From the NCBI GenBank assembly GCA_017471925.1, contig JAFURM010000019.1:1-64000 (forward strand): a DNA stretch of 64,000 bases, read 5' to 3'. Shown in pieces: positions 55,858-64,000 of the stretch (position 1 is its first letter; every line of letters begins with the position of its first letter). The DNA is from Bacteroides sp. (GTDB taxonomy: Bacteria > Bacteroidota > Bacteroidia > Bacteroidales > Bacteroidaceae). Under the pieces are notes generated by a model that worked only from the letters and a program-made list of their open reading frames with translations, made no database searches and had not been told where the DNA came from. The position numbers and the translations under genes were made by a program.

Positions 55858-56940
55858 TCATTCCATTGTGTATCCCATGCCTGTCAATGTATCAAGTATG
55901 GTATAAACTCGCTTATCCCACGAAGCATGTTCCAACGCTACTGCATAATTCTTATCTACCAGTTCTTGGTAATCCGCAATATGCGCCAAAATATGGATTA
56001 TTTGTGAATCAGCACTTTCCCAATCAATATCAATAACGGGATTATATCCTACCAGTTCTATCAATTCTATGGGAGCACGTCCCAATAGCAGACAGCGACT
56101 TAACATTGCTTCCCAATAGCGTTGAGTCAACGTATCCAACTTGCCCGCCTTTTCTGGATGAGTATCAACCTGTGGAAAGGATACTATAATCTTACATTGA
56201 GGAAGGGCATCAAGAAGCATGGCGGAAGTGGGGAAAGCCAGCTCTTTCAACATACCCTTTGCATCATAACGATTACATTTATAATAAGCAATATCACCAT
56301 TATGGTATAATCGTTCCAAAATCTCATGATACTCTTTTTTTTGCCGTCCCAACTCATAAACATCTATTTCCCTTTCCGATAAGGGGTCTCCTGGGCGATA
56401 ATCCGATATTTCTATACCCTCAGGAATCCAACAAGCATTTATGCCCAATTCACAAGATAGTTTTTCAGCCATTGTTTTTACCGTTACAAAAACAGTCTTA
56501 CATTTCAGAAGGCGCAAATCATCATACAGACTTGCCCAAGTAGCCGGCCAAACGTCCCATAACATAGGAATTATCTCATAGTGATAGAAAAAGGGGAAAG
56601 AATTCATAAACAGCGTTTCCCCCCGTGAGGCAATTATTATCGCTTTTCTCTTTTTTCGCTTAACGATATACGGATATACAGCCATAGCCAAGCATCGGAA
56701 CCTGCTTCTGATTGTTGGCACATTGGCTGTTCCGTGACCAAAAGAAGTTTTTCTGCCCTTTCGAGGGAACGAATTACTTCTCAAGAAAACAGATATCCGG
56801 TTCAAAGTCAAACCCAGATTGAACAAATAGGATTTTTTTGCAGCAACTCCTTGTCGCTTTACTGCCTCCACAAACTGGACCATATAATACTGGAAATGGC
56901 CTTTGGAGCGTTTACGGTCTTTTATATACAACTTTATCAT
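55858..56940 (-). CDS. Putative glycosyltransferase of the surface-polysaccharide locus
   Basis: About 360 residues, starting at MIKLYIKDRKRSKG (56940; 56952 also possible). The basic N-terminus and the late part (GYNPVIDIDWESADSQIIHILAHIADYQELVDKNYAVALEHASWDKRVYTIL) resemble GT-B glycosyltransferases, whose C-terminal helix ends this way, but no clear E-x7-E motif is visible. No signal peptide. Last gene of the operon. The assignment is weak. Confidence 0.5.
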   Translation of the reverse strand: MIKLYIKDRKRSKGHFQYYMVQFVEAVKRQGVAAKKSYLFNLGLTLNRISVFLRSNSFPRKGRKTSFGHGTANVPTIRSRFRCLAMAVYPYIVKRKKRKAIIIASRGETLFMNSFPFFYHYEIIPMLWDVWPATWASLYDDLRLLKCKTVFVTVKTMAEKLSCELGINACWIPEGIEISDYRPGDPLSEREIDVYELGRQKKEYHEILERLYHNGDIAYYKCNRYDAKGMLKELAFPTSAMLLDALPQCKIIVSFPQVDTHPEKAGKLDTLTQRYWEAMLSRCLLLGRAPIELIELVGYNPVIDIDWESADSQIIHILAHIADYQELVDKNYAVALEHASWDKRVYTILDTLTGMGYTME

Positions 56941-56962
56941 ATGCGCATACAAGAGAAATAAA

Positions 56963-58015
56963 TCAATCTGTGAAATGTAGCCATTTTTTAAACCACTCCT
57001 TGAACCTTAAAGAAGCAAGTAACTTGACAGAGAAGACTTTTGCCCACATCGGCATCTTCCAGAAAATGGATAACAGACGATATCGAGTAGTTCGTCTTCC
57101 CGCACATTGGAGCAACGGAGGTACAAATTTCCTCTGCAGCAAATCCGTCACAATCTCATCTTTTTTCTTTTTACCTATGCAGGAAGAGGTTGCTATCCTA
57201 TAGGCATGATAAATGCTCATTTGCATAATATCCACCAGCAAATTTATATAAAAAGGTTGCTTGGCCAATGGGCGGACATATGCAGATTTCAACTGTTGTA
57301 TCTCTGCAAACTGATAGGCAATCTTTTCAGAATACCCATTGGAAGCGGCAATACCAGACACTGACTGAGGATTATAGATGTAATGCAAAGTTACATCCGG
57401 CAGCAAGCGGCAAGAAGCGGCATTCAATATAACCTGATAAGTAAACCAAGGATCTTCATTATAATGTCCCGGATGACAGCGTATTTTATTTCTGCGCAAA
57501 AAATCCATGTCATACAATTTATTCCATGTAGCCACAAACAGATGTTTCCCTAAGCCATAACGATATTCCGCGACAGGAAAATCTCTTCCTTCTATCAAGA
57601 TGTCTTCATATTGACAACCTGGATACAGTTTCCCTGATACATCGCAACGGACAAACGACGCAGCTACAAAATCTACCGGATGTTCCATCATTGCACTATA
57701 CAGGATTTCAATACAATTAGGGAGTATCACATCATCACAGTCCATCGTGAAAAGAAAATCACCCGTAGCATTTTCTATTATGGTATTACGGGCTACAGCA
57801 ATCCCTTGATTAGTCCCTTGATCAATAATACGGACATCACCACTTCTTGGGTGATTTTCCACGACCCTACGTACAACATCCATACTATCTCCCTTATCAT
57901 CCACGAATAGATATTCAATGTTTGGATAAGTTTGATTCAACGCAGACAAAAGTGTTTTTTCCACCAGATTGGCAGCATTGTATATGGGAATCCCGAGGGT
58001 TATTTTCCTTTTCAT
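56963..58015 (-). CDS. Glycosyltransferase family 2
   Basis: 350 residues. GT-A fold: TLGIPIYNAANLVEKTLLSALNQTYPNIEYLFVDDKGDSMDVV, then GIAVARNTIIENATGDFLFTMDCDDVILPN with the metal-binding DCDD. Its start overlaps the end of the next upstream gene by four bases. Transfers a sugar during assembly of a capsule or lipid-linked repeat unit; specificity unknown. Confidence 0.9.
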   Translation of the reverse strand: MKRKITLGIPIYNAANLVEKTLLSALNQTYPNIEYLFVDDKGDSMDVVRRVVENHPRSGDVRIIDQGTNQGIAVARNTIIENATGDFLFTMDCDDVILPNCIEILYSAMMEHPVDFVAASFVRCDVSGKLYPGCQYEDILIEGRDFPVAEYRYGLGKHLFVATWNKLYDMDFLRRNKIRCHPGHYNEDPWFTYQVILNAASCRLLPDVTLHYIYNPQSVSGIAASNGYSEKIAYQFAEIQQLKSAYVRPLAKQPFYINLLVDIMQMSIYHAYRIATSSCIGKKKKDEIVTDLLQRKFVPPLLQCAGRRTTRYRLLSIFWKMPMWAKVFSVKLLASLRFKEWFKKWLHFTD

Positions 58016-58872
58016 TTTTTCGTCTTATCTATCAGATTATATTCTTGATCAACATATTCACTTTGGGTGGTGAAAAGCAAACGGATATTCCTAAGCCCTT
58101 TCCTTAAACGGGAAAAGAAATTCTTCAGCAAGCTACCTCCCCCATTCAGAGTCGTATTGCAAGTGACTGCGCGAACTTTACGGGACGTAAGTAGGCGCAA
58201 CTTTCCATATTGCTTCAATCCCAAAGACATCATCCCATCTTCTCCGCGAATGATATTGGTCCTATAACCTATTTTCTTTCCATAGTCCGTATGAAAAGCC
58301 AATACCATTCCACGGACACATAATTCCGGCCGATTGACATTCTGAATTTTCAGATAAATATCTCTCAAGAACTCATAAAACCATAAGCCCAAACTTGAAT
58401 GCTCCTTGTCTGGCAAAAAACTCCATAAGCCATAGGTGCAAACGATACCTGGGGTTTGAAGTGCCTTTACATGTGTTGCTATATAATAAGGAGGGTACAA
58501 TGTATCCGAGTCAATACAAACATGATATTTTCCCTTAGCCTTATCCAGTCCACACTGTCGAGCAAATCCCGGACCTTTTCTTTCTTCCCTATACCAAGAG
58601 ACACCCACCTCTTCCAATATTGCATCTGTATGATCCATGGAATTATTACTCACCACTATTAGTTCCACAGGAAAATCACATTGGTTGTCAACCAAAGACC
58701 ACAAACAGCCCCAAATATGCCGCTCTTCATTATGGGCAATCACCACAACTGAGCATAAAGGTTTTTCCGGATGAAAATGTTTCATCTTATCTTTTACCTC
58801 TTCCCTTACTTCAGAGGGAATATCCACCGGAGCACACTCAAAAGCAACACGATATTTATCATACCATTTCAT
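58012..58872 (-). CDS. Glycosyltransferase family 2
   Basis: 286 residues. SVVVIAHNEERHIWGCLWSLVDNQ, VVSNNSMDHTDAILEE and the metal site VCIDSDTLYPPYY mark a GT-A enzyme. Four-base overlaps at both ends (58012-58015 and 58869-58872) tie it to its neighbours. Predicted to act on the inner leaflet of the membrane. Confidence 0.9.
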   Translation of the reverse strand: MKWYDKYRVAFECAPVDIPSEVREEVKDKMKHFHPEKPLCSVVVIAHNEERHIWGCLWSLVDNQCDFPVELIVVSNNSMDHTDAILEEVGVSWYREERKGPGFARQCGLDKAKGKYHVCIDSDTLYPPYYIATHVKALQTPGIVCTYGLWSFLPDKEHSSLGLWFYEFLRDIYLKIQNVNRPELCVRGMVLAFHTDYGKKIGYRTNIIRGEDGMMSLGLKQYGKLRLLTSRKVRAVTCNTTLNGGGSLLKNFFSRLRKGLRNIRLLFTTQSEYVDQEYNLIDKTKK

Positions 58873-60038
58873 AACCGCAATTCCTTTTCTTTCAACAATG
58901 AATCAAACAAAATCTCCCATTTCATTCCAATCTTATCTATAGCATATCCCTTGGATTTGGAAAACGCCTGATTTCCCATTTGGATACGCACATTTTCCTC
59001 CTCTATTAGCCAATTAATCCCTTCTGCCAGTTTTTCAATATCGTCATCTGGGATAAGGAGACCATCCTTACCATCCGAAATAATATCACGTGGGCCACAT
59101 TTGCATGCAAATGACACAACCGGAAGGCCACATGACATTGCCTCAACTATAACCAAGCCGAATCCCTCATAGCGAGAACTCAAAACGAACAAAGAACTAT
59201 CCAAGTACTTTTCCTTTATGTCAGACACAGTATGCTCCAAGCAACAAGAATCCGAAAGGTCCAAAGCCTCAATCTGTTCCTGCAGCTGTTCACGAAGCCA
59301 TCCGTCTCCATATACGTTCAACTTCCAATCAGGATGTTTTTCTGCAACAATTCTCCAAGCCGCTATAAGTCGATCAAAACCCTTTTGAGGTACATACCGA
59401 CCAGCTGCAATAACCCGTTTCTGTAAACAGGAAGAAGTTCTGTCCGAAATGAATGAAACGGGATTGGGTATGACTACAACATTGTCCAACTCTGGCCAAC
59501 AAGAAGCATCTTCAGCGGTAAGTACTACAAACTTCGACAATTTCCGTAACTGTCTAATCAAAGCCCTCATCCAGATTTGCTGAACAATATTACAGATAAA
59601 CCGAGGCAGCCATTTGACTGAAAAATGCCGATAATGCAGCCTATCAAAATGAACTTCACCTATTTTAAGACTTCCATCAGACATTTCATGGAGAATATTG
59701 ATGTCACGTCTCAGTAATGATATCGTTATATCTGGTCTTATCTGACACAGACACTCGTTCAGCCTCCTCTTAAAAACAAGCATCCTATATTTATATTTCC
59801 ACCATCGGCTTGCTATGGGCAAAGCATAAAGTTCTTCAAAGTCAAGTGCCAATTGATGTATATGAATGCTCTTGTCAAAATAGAAATAGGGTTTTCTATC
59901 CCCGCCATCAGTAATCACAATATGGACTTCATAGCCTTTTCCTATCAGATAGTTGGCCTTTACAGCAAGCACTCTTTCCATTCCTCCCGACGAATAGATG
60001 GCTGGAACACAATATGCTATTATTCGCTTCTTCATCAC
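58869..60038 (-). CDS. Glycosyltransferase family 4
   Basis: 389 residues. GT-B enzyme: N-terminal YCVPAIYSSGGMERVLAVKANYLIGKGYEVHIV, hinge AAGRYVPQKGFDRLIAAWRIV, and the donor-binding E-x7-E in SSRYEGFGLVIVEAMSCGLPVVSF. Coupled to the flippase gene by a 4-base overlap. Confidence 0.92.
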   Translation of the reverse strand: MMKKRIIAYCVPAIYSSGGMERVLAVKANYLIGKGYEVHIVITDGGDRKPYFYFDKSIHIHQLALDFEELYALPIASRWWKYKYRMLVFKRRLNECLCQIRPDITISLLRRDINILHEMSDGSLKIGEVHFDRLHYRHFSVKWLPRFICNIVQQIWMRALIRQLRKLSKFVVLTAEDASCWPELDNVVVIPNPVSFISDRTSSCLQKRVIAAGRYVPQKGFDRLIAAWRIVAEKHPDWKLNVYGDGWLREQLQEQIEALDLSDSCCLEHTVSDIKEKYLDSSLFVLSSRYEGFGLVIVEAMSCGLPVVSFACKCGPRDIISDGKDGLLIPDDDIEKLAEGINWLIEEENVRIQMGNQAFSKSKGYAIDKIGMKWEILFDSLLKEKELRL

Positions 60039-61492
60039 ATTTTATCTTTAAATTCCGTCCAATCGCCTTTCCCTTTGGCAAAAGACACAAGAACTCGCAT
60101 AGACTTCAGCCTAAACACATAAGACATTGACACAAAAAGAATAGTTCCCGTACATATTCCCACCAATATGCTCAAGGAAGGAACAGTGATATCAGAAGTC
60201 AATAACCAAATTCCTCCCCACATAATCAGTGACACCAAAGTAACCGGAGCCAAAATAAAGAAATGACCACGATAACCTATGCCCGTCAAGCGACGGGAAA
60301 AAGCTATGACAACAGCCATGTCAACAAAAGAATAAACCAACAACCCCCAACATACGCCATAAATCCCCAAACGCATACTAACAAGCAGAATAATGACCGC
60401 CAATATTTTTTTTACTATTTCAGAATATAAATGATAATCGCTCCTTCCTTTGGCATCCAGTACGAGTACATTAGCCTGCATAATCGGAAACCACATCATC
60501 GATATGGAAATAATCTGCAATAAAGGGGCTGCAGGCAACCATTTATCGGTAAGAATCAGCTGAATCACCGGATATGCGAGTGCGGACAAAGCAACCATTA
60601 TCGGGAATAGGATATAGCTGGACAATCGTAAATACAGAATAAATATCTGATTAAACTTCTCTCCGTCATTCTGATAACGGCATTGCACTGGATAAAGGAC
60701 CTTCTGCACTATATTGCCAAAATTCTGCACAGGGAACTGACTTAATGTATAAGAACGGTTAAAATAGCCCAGTTCAACTGCTCCGAAGTATTTACCTATA
60801 ATCAATGAATATATATTATTATATAAGGTATGAAGTAAATTAGAGAACAATAATTTTGAACCGAAACAAAACAATGAACGAAATGAAGATTTTAAGAACC
60901 TCCTTTGAGGTTGCCATGCAGACAAGAACCACAACACTACAGTCCATAACAATGAAGTTGTCAAAGACTGCCCTACAATAGCCCAAGCTCCAGTTCCATT
61001 ATATGCCATATAAATTCCCACTCCTCCACCAAGCACCACAGCACATAATGAAGCCTGTGCCATCTTTTTAAAATCTAAAAGAATGGAAAAACGAGCAACC
61101 TGCACTGTCGCAAAGGAATTGATTATTAAAGCGATAAAATACACTCGCGAAATCGTCACCAGTTCCGGCTGTTCATAAAAAGAGGCTATCCAGGGGGCAA
61201 GAAAGAAGAAGAGCAGATAGAATGCAACCGCAACGATGATATTGAAATAGAATGCCGTACTATAATCGGCCTCTGTCCTGTCCTGTTTCTGTATCAGTGC
61301 ATTACCAAAGCCACTATCTATAAAAGTCTGGGCTATAGCCATAAAGATGCCAAGCATAGCTATGAGGCCATAGTCATCGGGAGAGAGCAGACGGGCAATG
61401 ATAATCGTCAAAATGAACTGAATTCCTTGTGTAGAAAAGCGTTCTATTGCATTCCACATCACTCCTTTTACCGCCTGCCCTTTCAGTGACAT
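60035..61492 (-). CDS. Polysaccharide flippase (Wzx-like, MOP family)
   Basis: 485 residues with about 12-14 membrane helices. It starts MSLKGQAVKGVMWNAIERFSTQGIQFILTIIIARLLSPDDYGLIAM, the typical WzxC/lipopolysaccharide export start. It moves lipid-linked repeat units to the periplasmic face. A Wzy polymerase is not visible in the window and may lie beyond its end. Confidence 0.9.
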   Translation of the reverse strand: MSLKGQAVKGVMWNAIERFSTQGIQFILTIIIARLLSPDDYGLIAMLGIFMAIAQTFIDSGFGNALIQKQDRTEADYSTAFYFNIIVAVAFYLLFFFLAPWIASFYEQPELVTISRVYFIALIINSFATVQVARFSILLDFKKMAQASLCAVVLGGGVGIYMAYNGTGAWAIVGQSLTTSLLWTVVLWFLSAWQPQRRFLKSSFRSLFCFGSKLLFSNLLHTLYNNIYSLIIGKYFGAVELGYFNRSYTLSQFPVQNFGNIVQKVLYPVQCRYQNDGEKFNQIFILYLRLSSYILFPIMVALSALAYPVIQLILTDKWLPAAPLLQIISISMMWFPIMQANVLVLDAKGRSDYHLYSEIVKKILAVIILLVSMRLGIYGVCWGLLVYSFVDMAVVIAFSRRLTGIGYRGHFFILAPVTLVSLIMWGGIWLLTSDITVPSLSILVGICTGTILFVSMSYVFRLKSMRVLVSFAKGKGDWTEFKDKM

Positions 61493-61503
61493 ACCTCAAG
61501 TTT

Positions 61504-63279
61504 TTAATAGGTTAGCAACTCCTTCCCTTCCACGAACTCTTCCCACCAAGTGACCAGAGCCAGAAGATTAAAATACTGCAATGCACAATTTTGCCGATAC
61601 CAGAACCATTTGTGGCTATCCGAAGAGACCTTTGCATAATCATTCAAAAATTTCTCTACCCCCTTCCGATTCAGATAATCATCAAAGATGCTGGATGACA
61701 ATATGAAATCTTTCAAACGGGAACAGCGAACCGGATCCTTAAAGAACAAAGGCATCGGGGCAAATCCTCCCTGCTTCTTCTTGGAAGTAATCACTTCCGG
61801 AAGAAGGGGCTTATAGCAATGTTTCAAAAGATATTTGGAAATTCCCCGTCCACGTATCATATCCATCAATCCGTCAGCCTTATACCTCATGGAAACAGGA
61901 AGTTGCTGCACATAATGGTATAGTTCCAAATCCATAAAAGGATAAGTGAGATTGTTGTCAAACATGCGTGCCATGCGTGAGGCTTTAAAAAGAATGATGC
62001 GATTAATGACAATCTCAATGTCGGACAGTTGGGCATGTTGACGAAACAAATGGTCAAAACTCTGCATGTCCGGTCGAACCGTTTCACATGAGAGCAAATC
62101 ATCAGAGGGGTGCTGCAACAGGGATGACACTACAGACGATGAATAGCCGAAGCGTTCCCCTTCCATAATATGAAGTATCTTATCCAAATGAAACCGCACA
62201 CGGGAAAGTTTACCACCGGTATCTATACGTGGACTATCCAACCCATGCTGCAACACATTCAACAACGGCACAAGTCCAGCTTTTCCCAACAGATAATGAA
62301 AAGCCAATTCACGCCCCGAAGTACCGAAATACTGGTCACTACCATCACCACCCAAAATAACTTCCGGCTTATCCGCCCCCATCATACGCATGGCACAAAA
62401 ATTGACCATCAATCCGCCTTCTACAAACGGTTCTTCCAGAAAACGGATAATTTCAGGCAAAGCCTCAATCTCCGAGCCATCTATTTCATACTCATGATGA
62501 CGGGTATCGAACGCCTGTGACATGACACGAGCCAATGGCAGTTCTGTCCAACAGTCTCCCTTGAATCCTACGGAATAAGAGTCAACGATGCCGCTAAAAC
62601 ACTTTCGCAAAGCAGCCAGATTGGAACCCGAATCATATCCTCCGCTCAACAATATTCCCACCCTACCTTGATGAGTGATTCGACGTTGTATGGCCTTCTG
62701 ATGTAAAACGGCATAGCGATAGGAGCACTCCTCCAAACTCTGTCCCGACTCCAATATTGATTCCTCAACAACAGACAGAGGAAAGACTTTGCTGCAGCTC
62801 AGCCCTTCAGCTCTCTTCACCAGATGAAAGCCAGCTTCCAGACGTCGTATTCCCCGGAAAGGAGAGCGACCGGGCAACAGCAGACCACGTTGCAACGCTG
62901 CGGTCAATGAGCAACGATCTGTTTCGGAAGGAGACAAAGCGTGAAGAGCAGACAAAGAGGTGGAGAAAGAGGCATCATCGGAATAATAGACAGAGAAGTG
63001 AGTTCCATGAAAATCTCGGACGATTCCGCTCTGCCTACCTGTGAAATAGAGAATCGTAAACGAGCCGTCCAACCGGGAAAAGGCCTTTTCTGACTCTTTC
63101 AGAAAAAGCTTGGCCACTATTGTAGCATCGTCTTCTGTAGAAGTGGGTGCTACAAGATTCCTATTATAGAGTACTCCATAAAAAAAGAGACGAAGCGAAG
63201 GGGAATCAAATATAGAATCCGGCTGTCTTCCTCCACACACATTGGGAAATCCGTCTGATGTCAGTTTTCCATATAGCAT
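61504..63279 (-). CDS. Asparagine synthetase-like protein without the glutaminase cysteine
   Basis: 591 residues. The N-terminal half has the class II amidotransferase shape (RLDGSFTILYFTGRQSGIVRDFHGTHFSVYYS) but begins MLYGKLTSDG: residue 2 is Leu, not the catalytic Cys. The synthetase domain has the PP-loop LSGGYDSGSN (about 210-219), a second conserved GGDGSDQYFG and the EPF segment. It sits among glycosyltransferases, as do AsnB homologues that amidate sugars in some surface polysaccharides. Likely substrate a sugar acid, but unproven. Confidence 0.8.
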   Translation of the reverse strand: MLYGKLTSDGFPNVCGGRQPDSIFDSPSLRLFFYGVLYNRNLVAPTSTEDDATIVAKLFLKESEKAFSRLDGSFTILYFTGRQSGIVRDFHGTHFSVYYSDDASFSTSLSALHALSPSETDRCSLTAALQRGLLLPGRSPFRGIRRLEAGFHLVKRAEGLSCSKVFPLSVVEESILESGQSLEECSYRYAVLHQKAIQRRITHQGRVGILLSGGYDSGSNLAALRKCFSGIVDSYSVGFKGDCWTELPLARVMSQAFDTRHHEYEIDGSEIEALPEIIRFLEEPFVEGGLMVNFCAMRMMGADKPEVILGGDGSDQYFGTSGRELAFHYLLGKAGLVPLLNVLQHGLDSPRIDTGGKLSRVRFHLDKILHIMEGERFGYSSSVVSSLLQHPSDDLLSCETVRPDMQSFDHLFRQHAQLSDIEIVINRIILFKASRMARMFDNNLTYPFMDLELYHYVQQLPVSMRYKADGLMDMIRGRGISKYLLKHCYKPLLPEVITSKKKQGGFAPMPLFFKDPVRCSRLKDFILSSSIFDDYLNRKGVEKFLNDYAKVSSDSHKWFWYRQNCALQYFNLLALVTWWEEFVEGKELLTY

Positions 63280-63295
63280 ATTAGCCGTTCTTTTA

Positions 63296-64000
63296 TCAAC
63301 CTCTCACTCCATGCTTGGTGTGAATAAAGGTCTTGTTTGCACCACGAAGTTTGAAGATATTAAGAGCCATGAGCCAAAAAGTGTAGGGCAGGGACTGCAT
63401 GGCCATAACCAGACGGCTGGTGAGGTAACGCTTGGGGATGGCCACCAAAAGGGCTGTGGCAACAAGCAAGAGAAGAATCCACCACTTGAGACCAGACATC
63501 CAACAGTATATTGTGAAAAGGAGAGCAAACACACCGGTAAAACCCAGCAACAACACACGCGGAATGATGACTTGCTGAAAAAGCTTGTCACAGAAATCCC
63601 AATTACAGGCTAAAAGAGCTTTAGGGAAGTGCTTGGCAAAGATACGACAATAGTAGAACTGGGCCGACAACCAACGCCGCCGCTGGCGAGAAAAGTCATC
63701 GGTGTTCTGAATCTTCTCATCGAAGACATAGGTCTCCGGCAGATAATGAAAGCGTTTGCCTTGTAAAAGCAGTGTCAGTTCCAACTCACGGTCAAAGCCG
63801 CCAACAGCCTTTATCCCCATCATGGTGTTCTTGAAAAGAGAATAACTGAAAGCCATTCCTGAGCCGATAAGAGCTGTAGACATACCCAATTTCACATGTC
63901 CCAACCGGAAAATCGTATTGTTGATTTCCTCGCTAATGGCATCCAGCAAGGCCATATTGGTATTGAGATTCTTGGCCATACGATGGGTTTGAAGCACTTC
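63296..64000 (-). CDS. Processive glycosyltransferase family 2, partial
   Basis: 234 residues visible of the C-terminal part; the N-terminus lies beyond the window. GGFDRELELTLLLQG and SRQRRRWLSAQFYY carry the ED and Q/R-x-x-R-W motifs of cellulose/hyaluronan synthase-like enzymes. Three to four membrane helices follow (RVLLLGFTGVFALLFTIY, WWILLLLVATALLVAI). Incomplete at its 5' end because of the window edge. Confidence 0.88.
   Translation of the reverse strand, partial: EVLQTHRMAKNLNTNMALLDAISEEINNTIFRLGHVKLGMSTALIGSGMAFSYSLFKNTMMGIKAVGGFDRELELTLLLQGKRFHYLPETYVFDEKIQNTDDFSRQRRRWLSAQFYYCRIFAKHFPKALLACNWDFCDKLFQQVIIPRVLLLGFTGVFALLFTIYCWMSGLKWWILLLLVATALLVAIPKRYLTSRLVMAMQSLPYTFWLMALNIFKLRGANKTFIHTKHGVRG

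Noticed and set aside
52238-64000. Integrative conjugative element suggested by the recombinase
   Set aside because: No transfer, mobilisation or excision genes and no direct-repeat borders are visible; an inversion-type recombinase fits better.

Overview
The window looks like a chromosomal segment of a Bacteroidales bacterium, most likely Bacteroides or a close relative. This rests on several points. Recognisable Bacteroidetes sigma-factor promoters occur (-7 box TAnnTTTG, best cases with TTG or TTTG 18 to 20 bases upstream). The ATP synthase genes run atpDCBEFHAG. There is a six-gene sodium-pumping NADH dehydrogenase (nqrABCDEF), and there are fimbrillin-type lipoproteins, DUF3575/DUF5119 and FISUMP domains, WG-repeat proteins and a Bacteroides-type tyrosine recombinase. 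I cannot name the species. Most genes in the first 52 kb use GC-rich codons. The fimbrillin gene near 29 kb and the last 10 kb or so are clearly more AT-rich and look like accessory DNA.

Layout. 0-2.8 kb: an ECF sigma factor, a likely membrane anti-sigma protein and a membrane metallophosphoesterase, behind a promoter whose spacer is filled by a 20-bp perfect palindrome. 2.7-11.5 kb: an FHS-type sugar permease, an acyltransferase, a nucleotidyltransferase-fold protein coupled to an ABC exporter, MutS2 and L-serine ammonia-lyase. 11.9-18.7 kb: the complete F1Fo ATP synthase operon (minus strand). 19-28 kb: an AraC regulator, a lipoprotein pullulanase, ruvC with a DUF4286 gene, tRNA-Ala(GGC), a Pif1-like helicase with an HRDC domain, a secreted two-domain esterase and endonuclease IV. 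28.4-31.9 kb: a three-gene fimbria-type operon (DUF3575, DUF5119, fimbrillin). 32.2-38.2 kb: nqrABCDEF. 38.5-51.2 kb: a WG/Sel1-repeat protein, a helix-hairpin-helix protein (DUF4332), an Omp85-type barrel, a membrane glycosyltransferase followed by a four-PAS hybrid histidine kinase, an M16 protease, ogt and meso-diaminopimelate dehydrogenase. 51.4-52 kb: ruvA. 52.2-55.7 kb: a tyrosine recombinase, a truncated WG-repeat remnant, an array of four 10-bp motifs spaced exactly 22 bp apart, and a fimbrillin/FISUMP lipoprotein. 55.9-64 kb: a minus-strand surface-polysaccharide operon (four glycosyltransferases, a flippase, an asparagine-synthetase homologue lacking the glutaminase cysteine, and a processive glycosyltransferase cut by the window edge).

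Functionally the core supplies membrane energetics (Nqr and ATP synthase), DNA repair (MutS2, RuvA, RuvC, endonuclease IV, Ogt, helicase), cell-wall precursor and amino-acid metabolism, and starch use. The accessory parts build the cell surface. The less explained signals are small non-coding ones: a repeated long-hairpin element found twice (about 11.7 and 40.7 kb), the 22-bp-spaced array next to the recombinase, the palindrome inside the first promoter, and a strong hairpin just upstream of the nqr promoter.
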